From positions 1,606,357 to 1,670,356 of the forward strand of contig NW_006766884.1 of assembly GCF_000275845.1 (NCBI RefSeq): a stretch of 64,000 bases of DNA. Direction: 5' to 3'. The DNA comes from Dichomitus squalens LYAD-421 SS1 (Eukaryota; Basidiomycota; Agaricomycetes; Polyporales; Polyporaceae). Positions 34,974-46,865 of the stretch are shown here, one piece after another. Within the stretch, counting starts at the first letter, position 1. Each line of letters opens with the position of its first letter. The notes beneath the pieces were generated by a model. The model did not search any database, was not told where the DNA came from, and worked only from the letters and a program-made list of their open reading frames with translations. The position numbers were made by a program, and so were the translations under genes.

Positions 34974-36898
34974 ATGTTCGGCGCGGCGCGGAGTGCATTG
35001 CAGCTCTCACGCCTGCGTATATGTTCTACGCTTCTCCCAATAGCCGCTGCTCAACGACCACGCAATGTTTCTACAGTCTCCTTCGAGCCAACCATCCGTC
35101 AATTCCTCGTGAAGCTCTCAGAACATCAGCCATGCTTCGCTATGAACTCCTCTAGTGTCTCAATAATGCATGAGCCGCGAATATTTTACCAAACATTATT
35201 AGTTCGTCTCTTTGAATTTACTTGGAATATCAACATTTCCTGATTGGTATACCCACAGAGTATGATACGGAAAGCACGCCATAGACTATTCCTATCCTCC
35301 CTCTACATCGGCCATGAGGATGTAGAATTAGTGAGTGTTAAATCGCAGAACCTGTTCCATTTCAGCCAACAGAGCCTTCAAGATCGACGCGATACACACG
35401 TCCCTGCGTGAAAGCCCTTCTCTACATGTCTACATTCACCTTGATCTCAACCGCTCCACTCGCCCCGGTCCGGACTCTACGGCGAACATCCTTCTCCCTC
35501 TCCTCATACAACACCCTGATAGGGTACATGTCTACCTCTTCCGAAGCCCCAAACTCAAGGGCATCATGGCTCGTATCGTGCCTCCACGATTCAATGAAGG
35601 CTGGGGGACTTGGCATCCGAAGATCTATGGTGCGGACGACACGCTAATAATATCCGGGTAAGGGTGTATCTGGTCATGGAAGCGTATATAGACGAAGATT
35701 GACGTTCATCGTAGTGCCAACCTGAATACTTCATATTTCTCGAATCGCCAGGACCGATATCTGCAGTTCACGGATCAGGCCCGTCTAGCGGACTATTGCT
35801 TCTCTTTCCTGCAGGCAGCATCTACATTTTCGTATAGCCTTCTTCCCTCTCCCGGTACAACAGATAACTACGTACTCCACTGGTCAGATGTGCACACTCA
35901 TCCACATCACATAGAGGCTAAGGCTCGGCAGGCTCTAGTTTGTCTGCAGAATGTCCATCGTGGGGCATTGGGAATCTCCTTGGTAAAACAGCCTGACCTT
36001 GGCCCATCTGCGCATCCAGACGCAGAGGACGATGTTCTCGTCTTCCCTATGATCCAGGCGGGACTGTTTGGCATCAGGGAGGAGGAGCTGTGTTTGTCGC
36101 TACTGTTCCGTGAATTGTCCGCACAACAGCGGTACTCCATCCCTCCCACATCTGGTTACGAGGGACCTCTCGTGGATTTGACGAGTGGCTACTTCGCTCT
36201 GTACAAACCTTACCAGTCCGCGGTGATCGACTCTCGCTTAGCCTGCAGGATCCTCGCTGCCAGTCCTCGAGTAAGCACGGTCTAGTCCGCGGAGATTATC
36301 CGTTACTGAGCTTCTCCATCTTCCTGTCATCAGGCGAATGGATTCTACAAATCGAGGGGTGTCTCCGGACGCATTCATGAAGCATATACCCTCTTTGAGC
36401 GGCGATTCATGGATGCGGTCCGTTCCGTCGGGGCCGAATGGTCCTCTAACTCCTCGGATGTAGCTGCAGGAGTCCGGCTGCAGGAGTGGCAACGTGAAGG
36501 ATGGACTTACCACGCAAAAGGTGATTGTTCCCTCGGCCATCTTCTCCGTACATGCACTTACTCTTCACTTGCTTATTTTCGTCTGCGCTTCCGTTGCGTT
36601 CGTCCCGACATGTTCTTATGAACATCCAGGCATCTGGGTGCGTCCCACCCCAACCTCAACTCCCGCGCTGACCCTGTTCGGCTCAACGAACCTCAACTCT
36701 CGTTCCGCGAACCTCGACACTGAGTTGTCGTTCGTGCTCGCCACGAGGTCCCCTGCACTTCGCCAGCGCTTTGCGGAGGAAGTGGAGGGACTGCGCGAGC
36801 ACGCCCGGCCTTGGCGTGGACAGGACGATTCTGATGAGGCTCGAAGGGTGCGGCTGGGAACGCGGGCTTTGGTCGCCTTTGTGGGTGGCATGTTGTAG
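34974..36898 (+). CDS. PGS1: CDP-diacylglycerol-glycerol-3-phosphate 3-phosphatidyltransferase
   Basis: Makes phosphatidylglycerophosphate, the committed step to cardiolipin, on the mitochondrial inner membrane. It is a phospholipase-D superfamily enzyme. The N-terminus (MFGAARSALQLSRLRICSTL) fits a mitochondrial presequence. The core reads SVSIMHEPRIFYQTLL, SMIRKARHRLFLSSLYIG, IDAIHTSLRES, VYIHLDLNRSTRPG. The first HKD-like motif is HPKIYGADDTLIISGANLNT (across an intron near 35658), the second TYHAKGIWV followed by LFGSTNLNSRSANLDTEL. Introns near 35193-35260, 35330-35379, 35658-35714, 36271-36334 and 36522-36629 keep the frame. Stop at 36898. Confidence 0.88.
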
Positions 36899-37550
36899 GC
36901 AGCCCTGTGTCTTAGCTTACGAGCAATGGTGGGATGAAGCACATCGGCGTTGGCCGCGGTGTATTTTGGCCAGATGAGTCGTGAATGCGTGCGGAAATGA
37001 AAGGAGGAAGCCAATGTTTGACTTTGGCACGAGAAGGCAAGTGAGATACCCTCGGGAACACAACTACAGCAAAAAGCATCTCGCGGTTGGTGCACAGAAC
37101 ACTGGACTGTTCATGGCCGTACGCAGAACGTGCTCGGAGATGGAGATATGGGATGTCCCACATTGTCGGCGTGGTTGATCATGCTGCATCTGCAAGTGGC
37201 AAACCATTTGCCTTTGTGGCGACGCCACGCACAAGCTGCGTAGGACATGCATCTCTGCCACCTCGAAAGTTTGACATCGATTATCAGATACTAATTCGCT
37301 GCGCACGCCCAAGTCCACGGACATGGTCAATGCTTCACAGTAGCCCTTCGCGAAGTAATGATATATGATGAGTGGGGCTCGAAGAGCCGCTCTGCTGCCC
37401 CTTGCGCATGGTCCACTCGAGTTGTGCCTTGCGCCTGCGAGTCTTCGCGCGCAGGTAGAATTTCCGTTGACACATACATATCACAGCGCGAAGCATACAA
37501 GACAGGACACCCGCGACGTAGGCTTCTGCCAGAGTCTACGGGGTCTGTAT
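36899..37550. other. Convergent intergenic region PGS1 / DTD
   Basis: 652 bp between converging genes. Open frames here overlap on both strands without domain or splice support. I see no gene. Confidence 0.45.
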
Positions 37551-38795
37551 CTACGCTGCGGGCTGAGCATCACCTGCCAAAGATGCTGGTTCTTCTTGTG
37601 CCCGAGGCGTTTGTTTACCCGACGCAGTAGGCGTGCCCTTGGGGCCCTTATTCGGAATTGCGCTTTCCAACGGCAGACCGACGTATTCAAACTTCCTCGA
37701 GTCCAATGTAAAAGTTACGGGGCCCTACATGTATTATGTGTCGTCAGAACTCTTCAAACGGTCGGACAGAAGCAGCGGACAAAGATCAGCCATGACTACA
37801 CGATGAGCCTTGCCCGAACAACAACACCCGTGGTGTGAGCTGGATGACACATAACGCACCTCGTTCGTCAGCCGTACGTCCATCATAGCGCCGAACCGTC
37901 CGTCTGTTCACACAAGTCGTAGCGTCAGCATTCAACACTGGACTGACGGAAATAACTGTGCCAGTCGCGTGTCGCGCGTGTAAAGGACCCGAGAGAGGGT
38001 CGCGACCGAGCGCGGGCGAGCGCACCTTTGATCTTGTCTGACCTATACAATTCGCCCATCCGGTCCAGGAGAGACGCGTACAAGTCCCGAGAGGGACCTG
38101 TCGCCTGGGAGGAACGTGTGGAAAAGGGCGAGCAACAGGAGCCAGGCGGGGCGCGTAATGGTCAGCAGTCGGCTGCGGGCCCAATACGAAGATAGTTGCA
38201 ATACACACCATCGCCCGGTGGAAGTCGGGCTTCCCCTTGGCGGCGGAGGCGAAGAGCGTGAACTGGGAGACGCAGAGAACCTCGCCATCAATGTCCTTGA
38301 CGTTCTTTTTCCACATAGCACCCGAGGCATCGTCGGAAAAGACCTTCAACGACAGGCTGCGGGAGTTGTTGTGCGTAGGATGAAAGGAACGAAGGGGTGT
38401 CAAAATGATTCATCAGATATCGTCCATATCACGGTCAGCTGAGAAGGCACCACGGCGGCGAGATGGACGTATTGCCATCAAGAATGCAGCCGCGAGCGAG
38501 AATTGTGAATGACACGCACATTTGTTTAGTTAGGCTCTCGAGGTCAGTCGCGGTATCATCTGTCCTCTGCGTGGACAGCAATCAGCCAATGTTCTTGTTT
38601 TCCCGAAGGATGAGCGAAATTGACCTCTCCCTATACCAACGAGCACCATGAGACCCCGGCCGATGGAAGAGATCACTTCATTATCCACTGCACGAGAAAA
38701 TCGAGGTTGATTCAGAGTCTGAGCTACTTTGACCAGCAATCTCCTGACACACCTGTGACCGACGCCTCTCTGACTCGTTGGACGATCGCACGCAT
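37551..38795 (-). CDS. DTD1: D-aminoacyl-tRNA deacylase
   Basis: Proofreading enzyme that removes D-amino acids mischarged on tRNA. It assembles from about seven exons: MRAIVQRVREASVTV (ATG 38795), DNEVISSIGRGLMVLVGIGR, DDTATDLESLTKQ, ILSLKVFSDD then AMWKKNVKDIDGEVLCVSQF with TLFASAAKGKPDFHRAM, ATGPSRDLYASLLDRMGEL with YRSDKIK, DGRFGAMMDVRLTNE, then GPVTFTLDSRKFEYVG. Both active-site motifs are present: SQFTL and the Gly-cisPro loop NEGPVTF, formed by an exon junction. After the conserved core there is a 30-40 residue low-complexity tail (GPKGTPTASGKQTP and EEPASLAGDAQPAA), longer than in bacterial DTD. Divergent to the cyclophilin gene. Confidence 0.88.
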
Positions 38796-39040
38796 GTCTA
38801 TACACGTCTCTCTGCACGCTACCTGGTGGCGTGGACGTGTCCGCAGAGCTTTGGATGATGAGCGCGAGCAATGGTGGTGGGCGGAGCAATGAACGCGCGG
38901 CAACAGGTTTGGCGCGGTGAGAACCCGTCGGCGCGAAGTTGGGAAGCCTGACCCTCCTCCTTGTCCTCGCCCACCACCCTCCGACCCAGTGACCCCTGTG
39001 TATTGCCACCGACTCCCTCGCGCTCTTGACTCGTGCTACA
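38796..39040. promoter_or_regulatory. Shared upstream region, DTD / PPIL1
   Basis: 245 bp between divergent start codons. Contains CT-rich tracts on the cyclophilin side (about 38950-38990). No clear TATA box. Confidence 0.4.
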
Positions 39041-39795
39041 ATGGAATCGGTTGTACTGGAAACAAGCATGGGGGATATCCAGCTGGAATTGTATTGGGAC
39101 CACGCACCTCGAGTAGGTCGGTTCATTCGCTTTTCTATGTCGTCCAGACCGTCTCAGATCATCGTATCCATTAGACATGTAAGAACTTCGCCGAGCTTGC
39201 GAAGCGCGGGTACTACAATGGGGTCGTCTTTCATCGGATCGTCGCCGTGCGTGCCGGTGTCTGAGGGGAACGTGCCGCCTTCGCCTGATAATCGCCACTT
39301 TGATAGGACTTCATGATACAGACAGGCGACCCAACCGGTACAGGCCGCGGGGGAACGAGTATCTATGGCCAAAAATTGTGAGTCAGTGTACATAGACATG
39401 CTATTGTGCCGTGAGTAACACTCCGGAGGCAGCGAGGACGAGATTCATCCAGAGCTCCGCTTTACCGGGGCCGGCATCTTGGCAATGGCCAACTCAGGGC
39501 CTAACACCAATGGTGAGTGCTTTTTGGACTATGTATCTGCTCGTGGACCTTGTCATTGATCTGATTTAGGATCACAATTCTTCATAACGCTCGCGCCGAC
39601 GCCATACCTAGACAACAAGCACACTATCTTTGGCCGCGTTAGTGCGGGAATGCGCGTTGTGCAAAGACTTGGCGCAGTTGCAACAGATGCGCAAGATCGG
39701 TGGGTCACTCGTGGGCTATCTGCTCTCTATCGAGGCTCATCGTTCTGCCAAGCCCCCGGGAGGATGTGAAGATATATAAAGCACGAACGATTTGA
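39041..39795 (+). CDS. PPIL1-type peptidyl-prolyl cis-trans isomerase (cyclophilin)
   Basis: Single-domain cyclophilin of about 160 residues. It is closest to PPIL1, which joins the spliceosome around SKIP/Prp45. Sequence after splicing: [104 protein letters not shown], then [12 protein letters not shown]. The catalytic Arg of VFHR, the Gln of the FMIQ strand and the GSQFFI strand are present. The usual QGGDP is QTGDP here. Six short introns fit; the last joins AQDR-PREDV. The start at 39041 gives the family's usual N-terminus, although an in-frame ATG lies five codons upstream. Confidence 0.88.
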
Positions 39796-41400
39796 GTCGC
39801 TTCTGGTGGTTGACGTCTCTCCGCCGCTACCCCGCATGGAAGCCACAGCACGTCTGTAGGGTCTATGGTGGGTTCCTGCTTCCCCGCCTTGCTGTTTCCG
39901 ACGTTCGAAGGTTCTACGGCCTCTGTAATCGCCCATTTGTATGGACATGGGTCTCTGCATCCGCAACTGGACAGGGCGCGAGCCTTCGGGGACATGTATG
40001 TTTTTACCGGTACCTGTGCAGGATATGTGCCGTAAGACGTCCTATATATCTCAGGCGCAGCAACACACTCCCGCGCCTCCTCGACATGCGATCAACGCGC
40101 GACGTTGCGCAGGCCAAGACAGCGACGAGTGCGATGGTGAATGGGTGAGGTTCTCTAGACGGTATCTTCGATTCTGCGAAGTCGTGAGTCTCCAGGCGCT
40201 CTGTGCCTATTTGCTTGCCAAATCTGCTTCTCATAGGAATCCCTCGGCGTTTGCCGCCATCGTACTACGTACCATGGTACGGTCCCGGGAGGTGCCAAAT
40301 CAACACCTCCCTTCTTTCTCGCGGCAGACCCAGCGCAGAGGGTCCGGGCGCAGAGGGTATGAAAACGGCTCGCACTACCCAGAAACCATGCATGCTGCAT
40401 GTGGCTCGCATATCGTTCCTTTCTCACAGCAATAGAAGACTGGATGCGAGGCTTCCTGATGCTCGTCCTTCCCTCGTCCGATTGGCCCCCACGACTTTCC
40501 CTTTTCGACGCTATCTGTCCTCGCTCGTCGTATCGTCATCCTTACAGCATCCTTGTCGTATTGCCATACGGTGATCTTTCGCCTGTCCGCGCCGCGCGCG
40601 GGAGGCCCTGTTCACCATTGCGGGGTGGAGTACCGGTTGCTCGATCTCGACCATGCGCGTCGCTCTTCCGGACGAGTCACTCCGGAGGCGATCCCCTTGT
40701 TCCTTCCGAGGATACTCACTGACCATTCACTTGATGGCCTTCTCGGGATTCTCTGCGTGCGGACGCTCTGGGGGCAATTCTATCATCGCAGATCGTGCCC
40801 GGGGGGCCGTTATCCCTTGCCCTGTCCCCGGAATACTGGTGGAACCCTTAGTTTCGGGGGCCTGTGCAATGCGCCAGGTGATTGTCATAGGGCTCTTCGA
40901 GCGTTCTCCAGCGGTTCGGACCGCTATTTCGTTCGCAATGCAGGCTTGGCGTTAGCCCGGCACCGCGGATCGGCCCCGCACGTCAATGCCAGCCCGTGTG
41001 CCCTGGGGTCGGGTGCCAATCGATATCGCCACGTCGGCAGTTTCGAGACGAGCAGAGTAATTTGCACAGCTCCCCAGACGTTCAGATCGCGCACCACCGG
41101 TCGGGTCGAAGCGGAGATACCACAGCGTCGGTTCCCGGTCATAGAATGGTCGACAACAGTTGATTATGCGTCCCATGGATAAGATACGTACAGACGACCA
41201 TCCACCGGATAATGACAAGTCGTCTACAAGAACAGTGTTCTATGCATATGTCATGGAAGGGGGTCATCCGCAGTCAATAGAACAAAAGACAAGTCCATAC
41301 CATCAAATGAGCGAGAACGACAACACACTGCAGAACGATAGAAGTCCCTGATGGTAGTACACGGACGCGAGAAAGAAGCGGAACGAAGTGAGACTAACAT
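39796..41400. other. Intergenic region without a supported gene
   Basis: 1.6 kb between the cyclophilin and CDC4 stops. The longest frame, 209 residues at 40553-41182 (+), is Arg/Gly/Cys-rich, overlaps other frames and shows no domain or membrane pattern I recognise. It may be a lineage-specific gene, a non-coding transcript or plain spacer. Confidence 0.35.
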
Positions 41401-44277
41401 TTACGGCTGCCACCGCCTGCGATGGCCGATATTACGCGTCCTCGGCCTCGTAGGCGTCTCCTCCACGGAAGGTAACGTGCGCAGCAGCGGCTCCGAGACC
41501 CCTGCGAGGGTGGGGGGCAATGGGAGCAGTGCCCCTTCTCGCTGTTCTCGCTGCGAACGCATCCTAGTAGACGTGCGGGCCCGGTAGTGGCCAGTTGATG
41601 TAGACGCGGAGAGCTCTCTGCTAGTGGACGACCTCGCACTGTCGTCCGCATCAGTGGACATGCCACTCCACTGCGACCTTGGCTCATCATCGGTCAGCCC
41701 GAGATAATGATCTTGGTCTGCCTCGACAAAGTCTGTATCGGATGGGACATCGAGGTCCTGATCCATGGCATCAGCCTCGACCTGTACGCGATCCATCTCG
41801 TCATCTTCGTCATCGTAGTCCGACTCCTCATCGTACAGGCCCCCCGGAGGCTCGCCCTCCCACTCATCGTCGTCATCGTCACCGAAGTCCCAGACGTCGA
41901 GGACGGTGGAATCCATGCGATTGCTCGCAGCAACGCACCATCGTCCCTCGAACACGACCTGCCACACGCCGACGATCCCCGTCAGCAGGTCGCGCACTTG
42001 TGACCCGTCTCGGATGTCCCACATCTTCAGCGTACCATCGGACCCGCTCAGGACCTTGAACTCGTCGTGCTGAAAGCACGTGATAGCACCTTGATGTGCT
42101 GCCAATGTATGGCGAAGCTCGCCGGTGTCAGGGTCCCAGACGCGGAGGGTGGAGTCGGCGGCGGCGGAAACGAGGTGTGATGGTGAGAGTCCAAGCAGAC
42201 CGACAAGGGAGGTGTGCCCCGCGAGAATGTGCTGACACTGGCCGGTGCTCAAGTTCCAGACACGGACGGTGCCGTCCATCGAGCCGGAGCACGCAAGGTT
42301 GCGGTTGATGTCCAGCACGACACTGTATACTGAATAATATCGGAGCAAGAAGTCAGCAATAGAGTTCCAGGTCGAGCCCCGTTGGTATTCATTCGCACCT
42401 TTTTGTGTGTGCCCTACCAAAACCCACTTGCAGGTTCCCGTAATGATGTCCCATATCCGGACAGTACAATCGTAACTTCCAGAAACAAGGGTCCGCCCGC
42501 GCGCGGCAAGAGCGCGCACCGCATGATCATGGCCTTCAAGGTGCAGCTTGTGGTATGGATTATCCTCGACGTCCTCCTGCGCAGCGTGACGTCAATCTTC
42601 ACGAAGAAGGTTTTGAACTCATACAACACGCGTACCTCTGAGGGATCTACCTCCGTATCATCCGCACCGTAGCATCTATACTCCTCGTCTCCAGGCCTGG
42701 GCAACGCCCAAACGCGCAGCGAGTGATCTCTGCTACCCGTGACGATGAGCGGTCGTTTGGGCCATTTCTCGCGGGTGATTATTCCATGTTCATTCTCGTG
42801 GTCTATCCATTCGGGTTTCACGATGGCTAGACAACGAACTGTACTGGTGTGACCGCCAAATACGTGTGTGCATCGTCCCGTTTCGAGGTCCCAGATCCGG
42901 ACCGTACGGTCCGTAGAACCACTGACGAGAGTGTTCTTCGTCGCTGCCAAAGCCCACACGCCACCATCATGTCCATCCAGAGAACGAATGAGGGTGCCTG
43001 TTACAGGAGAGTAGACGTGGATGGAATGGTCGTCCGAAGCGGAGATTATGCGACCATGCGAGAATATCAGGCAGGTCACGACAGAACGCCCGTGGGCTGG
43101 GAACGTTAGTCGCTTTGGGTCCTGGTTCGTGACCCAACGAGTCCGCGTAAGGTGACGCGACTTGAACAGGATCTTGTATGGGTGAGGGAGGGGAAGCGAA
43201 TTCGGGGCAGGTAAACCTTGTCGTCTGCGGCGCGACACGATGGCGTCCGCGAATGCAGTCTCGGAATCATGTCCAAACCAGATTTTCGTGGTCTTCAAGA
43301 GCTCGCGCCATAGGACAGGATCAGAGTCGATGATGGCTCGCCAAGACTTTGATACTCTTGATGCTCGTGCGAGGTCGGGGAAGGAGAGGAAGCTGAGGAC
43401 TAGTGATACAAGTTCGGGCGGTAAGAGCGTCAGGAAATCCCGGGCTAAGGTGGGTGTCAGAACCGAGTGTAATGTCCTCAGGACAGACAGCGGGGAGTGT
43501 CGCAAAAACGTGAGTAGTACATGGGATTGGAGAGGTGGTGGTAGACTTGAAAAGTGAGAGAGTAACGTAGGAAGTGCCAGAAGGGTCGTCAACGACAAGT
43601 CCGGTTGCAACGGAGCTTGCGTGTGCGCTTGAGGCTGAGGGGAGGAGTGCCCACTAGGCGGGGCGGATGGCCAAATGCTCTCAGGAGGCGGCGAGCCATG
43701 GGGAGACGGCAAAGGAGACGGGGGCGCAGCGGTGTTCATCGTCGCTATGGGCGGTAAGGGATGGCCTTTGGCCTTCTTCCGCGGTGGAGTTGTCGGAACA
43801 AGCCCAGGAATGGCTTCGATGCCCTCCATCATGTTCTCGTTACTGTAAGACCTCTTGCGGCCGTACCGCTCGATGGCCTCAGCAAGACCGACTTCCTTCC
43901 TAGAGTCGCCCTCATCACGTTTGACCATTCTCCAACCCTTTCCCTCGGCCACCAATTCCTCCTCCTGCATCTCCTGCTCGCCATGCGTGCCATCGCGGAA
44001 TGTGGCACGCGAACCCCCTGGGAAGACCAAGGGGAATTCGCGCAGTGAGCTCGGAAGCGTCGCACCGTACAAAGGATACAACTTGGGGTCCTTTGGCGAA
44101 GATGGCGGGGGGATAGACGGGAGAGGGATAGGCGCGTATGTCGTGGTTGTCGTGGTTGTCGTGACCACCCTGCGGACGAAGCATATTAGCCATGCAACAC
44201 GGGGAGCAAAGAAATACGCACGTGGTGGTGTTCACCGACGGAGCGAGGTAGAGGGAAGGACGGGCGTTGCTGCTCAT
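41401..44277 (-). CDS. CDC4: F-box/WD40 ubiquitin ligase substrate receptor (Cdc4/FBXW7)
   Basis: Substrate receptor of the SCF ubiquitin ligase that binds phosphodegrons. A disordered N-terminus (MSSNARPSLYLAPSVNTTT, then a Thr run) precedes the F-box LTLLPPELVSLVLSFLSFPD with SRVSKSWRAIIDSDPVLWRE. WD40 blades follow: HGRIISASDDHSIHVYSPVT, TLVSGSTDRTVRIWDLETGR, PLIVTGSRDHSLRVWALPRP, TLVSGSYDCTVRIWDIITGT, LACSGSMDGTVRVWNLSTGQ, HLVSAAADSTLRVWDPDTGE, FKVLSGSDGTLKMWDIRDGS. After the propeller is a long acidic tail (DDDDDEWEGEPPGGLYDEES onward) of about 150 residues ending in a basic RNIGHRRRWQP. Introns near 44222-44171, 42605-42540 and 42400-42330 are consistent; the middle one is uncertain. 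Start 44277 is the first ATG of a small exon joined in frame. Confidence 0.9.
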
Positions 44278-45800
44278 GGCGGCGAGGAGGGGAATGCGCA
44301 CGACGGCGCAGCTCGAGCTGAGGCGGTTGGACCTGAGCTCGATGAGCGCCCGCCGACTCTGGCCTTGTGCCACAGCGGAGTCTCAATCCGGTCCGCCCGC
44401 CCACAAGGCCGCTTTGTCGTCCTCCGTCTCGTTCCTCCATCTTTTGTACTGTGTTTTGGTGAGTACTGTCCTATCCCTCGTCATTGAGTCTGATATTCAT
44501 CTCATACATTATATGCATGGCGGCGTGGCGGGATTGTCCAGCCGCAACAAACAGGATCGGATGGGGGCAGTAGCGCTGAGGTTTCCGGCTGGCATTCAAC
44601 CCGTAAGTAGCAGCCACCGCAGGATGTCCCGGTTTCGCAGCAGGATACGAAGATCAACTTCAAGCTTTGTACGAGTGCGGAGGAGAGGCGCTCAGAAAGG
44701 CATGAATTGGACACCTTTGGTTCCATTGTATCATCCTCGCTCCAGACTGACATGGGACAGGCTATCTATCATGTCCGCTCACAAAGCAACACATGTTCCG
44801 AAGTGCACGAAGCGCTACTCCTTCGTCAATATCTGCTAAGTCGGTAGGAACCTAAGGACATGGCTTCTTTGTAGACTCATGTCCGCCCTCGTCAACGATA
44901 AACCGAGCTAGGTTTTTGATTTGGCATCTGTCGGCCTTCCGCTCTGTCCCGTCCAGAGAATGTCCGCGGTCAAGATTTCTCTTGGCCTCTCCGCATTGTC
45001 AGGGCGACAGCCAGTGTGTTGCCATCCCTGCTGACTGTGGGCGCATCCAGCCTGAGCTCTCACGTAGCTCCACACTTTTCCTCCTCATAGTCTCATTCTC
45101 GCTTCTAGCGCCTCGAGGATGCTTCGCTCGCGTGGTGATATTCCCGGCGAGCACCAGATACAACGATCGCTTGCATGTCTCCTCCAGAGAGCTGCCGTCT
45201 TGCACAATGCATACCAGAACGGTGTCGGCGATATTTCTGTCTGCCGAAACTGGCTAGGCCCACCCAGTTTGCCGTGTCGGCGTCACCAGTGCAGGCACCA
45301 AGGACTCTGTCAATCTCTCTTCTCGGGACGCGCGGCTGTCGTGAGTACCATCTGGATTCCCTTCCTTATCCGTCGGTAACCCACCCAGCTCTCCGTCTCC
45401 CGTGCAAACAACTTAGATTCGTGGCACTTGCCTCCCCTCAGTGACGCCAGGCACCGAGTCGATGGGTCTCATTGTCAGCCGAACGCACATAACGGCCCGC
45501 TCAACGCCGTTGTTGGTAGTACGTGGTTGGCCATTAAAGCATGACAGCTTGCCGGCACCTTCACAACCCCTAGTAGATGTGCAGGCCGGCATAGCTGTCC
45601 AACTTGGCCACCACCCATATCCAGGTACGCCTCCCTCCATGGACGAGCGTTCGTGCTCTGGGCTGCCTATACATGTGCATCTTATTCCTACGGCATGCTT
45701 CACCGTCTTCCACGACAGTGCATTGATATCGTGTTCTGAAACTGTGCCTTCCACGTGACATCAAACTGTATCATGACTAACTCGCATGTAGGGCTACATG
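44278..45800. other. Gene-sparse stretch with a possible decayed gene
   Basis: No intact gene is supported. The first 200 bp are the probable CDC4 promoter. Between 44958 and 45560 there are coding-like hints on the plus strand: an ATG with a hydrophobic start (MSAVKISLGLSALSG), an intron-like GTGAGTACC...CCCCTCAG (about 45339-45441), and a frame joined across it (VGVTSAGTKDSVNLSS to DGSHCQPNAHNGPLNAVVGS) ending at TGA. The upstream part cannot be joined without a frame change, so this is either a small unknown gene or a broken one. Confidence 0.25.
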
Positions 45801-45819
45801 ATAAGATGGGGTTGGACTC

Positions 45820-45841
45820 TTCTTCTTCTTCTTCTTCTTCT
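45820..45841. repeat. (TTC)n microsatellite
   Basis: Seven perfect TTC/CTT units in a row in the gene-poor region. Confidence 0.9.
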
Positions 45842-46848
45842 GGATCCCGTTTATTGCCCTGCGAGGCCGAGCCTCATGGTAGGCCATAAGTACATCAACT
45901 GACTACAACTTAAAGAAGAAAGGTACAGCGGTTCAAAAGCGAGCCAGCGGCTCGTGCAAGGGGTTGGACTCGACGGCGTCTGCGCCATTGGGCCCCATGT
46001 AAGCTTCTTGCGAGGAGTAGATTCTGCGATGCTCGGAGTCGCAGACGGCACGTTGCTGACAGCCCTGCGAATGACGCGTCCTCTTTGCCGTCTGCGGCCC
46101 CGGCTTCTCTCACCAGAGCACCCTCGGGCCTGAAGCATAGCTGACAGACAAACATCGATCTCCGCTTTTCCCCACAGAGGCTGGTGTAGGAACAATGGCT
46201 GTCCTTCTTTATATGATGCATATCTCGTCATGTCGGAGCCCGCCGGCGTATGTCAAGTACGTTGCCCGTCTATCAATATTAGCGTCCTTGCCCCCTATCC
46301 GACTCATTTTGTGACAGATTGATCCTCTTGCCCAGGGCAGAGACTTAACTGCATCCATATTTAGACTCTCGTGCAAGCACGAATTTGAGCCGTCCGCGTC
46401 ACCTACAACGATACTCAGCACCCGAAAAAGGGGTTCGACTTGACGCGTACCTCAGAATTATTCCCTTCGGCCCGCATGATAACCTTTGCGGTCCCGTCAT
46501 TCGATTACGCACACGACATACTCGCGCAATACTCAGACGCTTTGCACGTGCTAATCGTCAATATTTAGCGCAGAGCACCAGTGCTTAAACACCCAGGGCA
46601 AGGCACCTCCTGAACCGTAGCTGTAGGTGGACCCGCTGCGAACGTCATGCTAACTGTACACTACTTCGCTCCAAACTCCAGTTCAACATTCGCCTCTCCG
46701 CACCTTCCGTGGATCCCCACACTTCACCGTTAATGTCAGGATTAGACGGACTCTGAATTGAGATCACACCTTGGCATCGGCGTTTACGGCACGCTCGCTC
46801 AAGATACACGAAGCTTTCGCAGTGATAGAACTAAACAATCAAAGGCAT

Positions 46849-46865
46849 ACCACCACCACCACCAC
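46849..46865. repeat. (ACC)n microsatellite
   Basis: Five to six perfect ACC units in an AT-rich pocket of the gene-poor region. Confidence 0.85.

Noticed and set aside
40653..40955. Hydrophobic frame suggestive of a transporter fragment
   Set aside because: Too short, no repeated membrane segments and no splice partners giving a transporter.
45119..45444. FAD-oxidase-like or secreted enzyme remnant
   Set aside because: A faint FxV/GGH-like pattern appeared in one frame but the glycine-rich motif is absent and the frame breaks.
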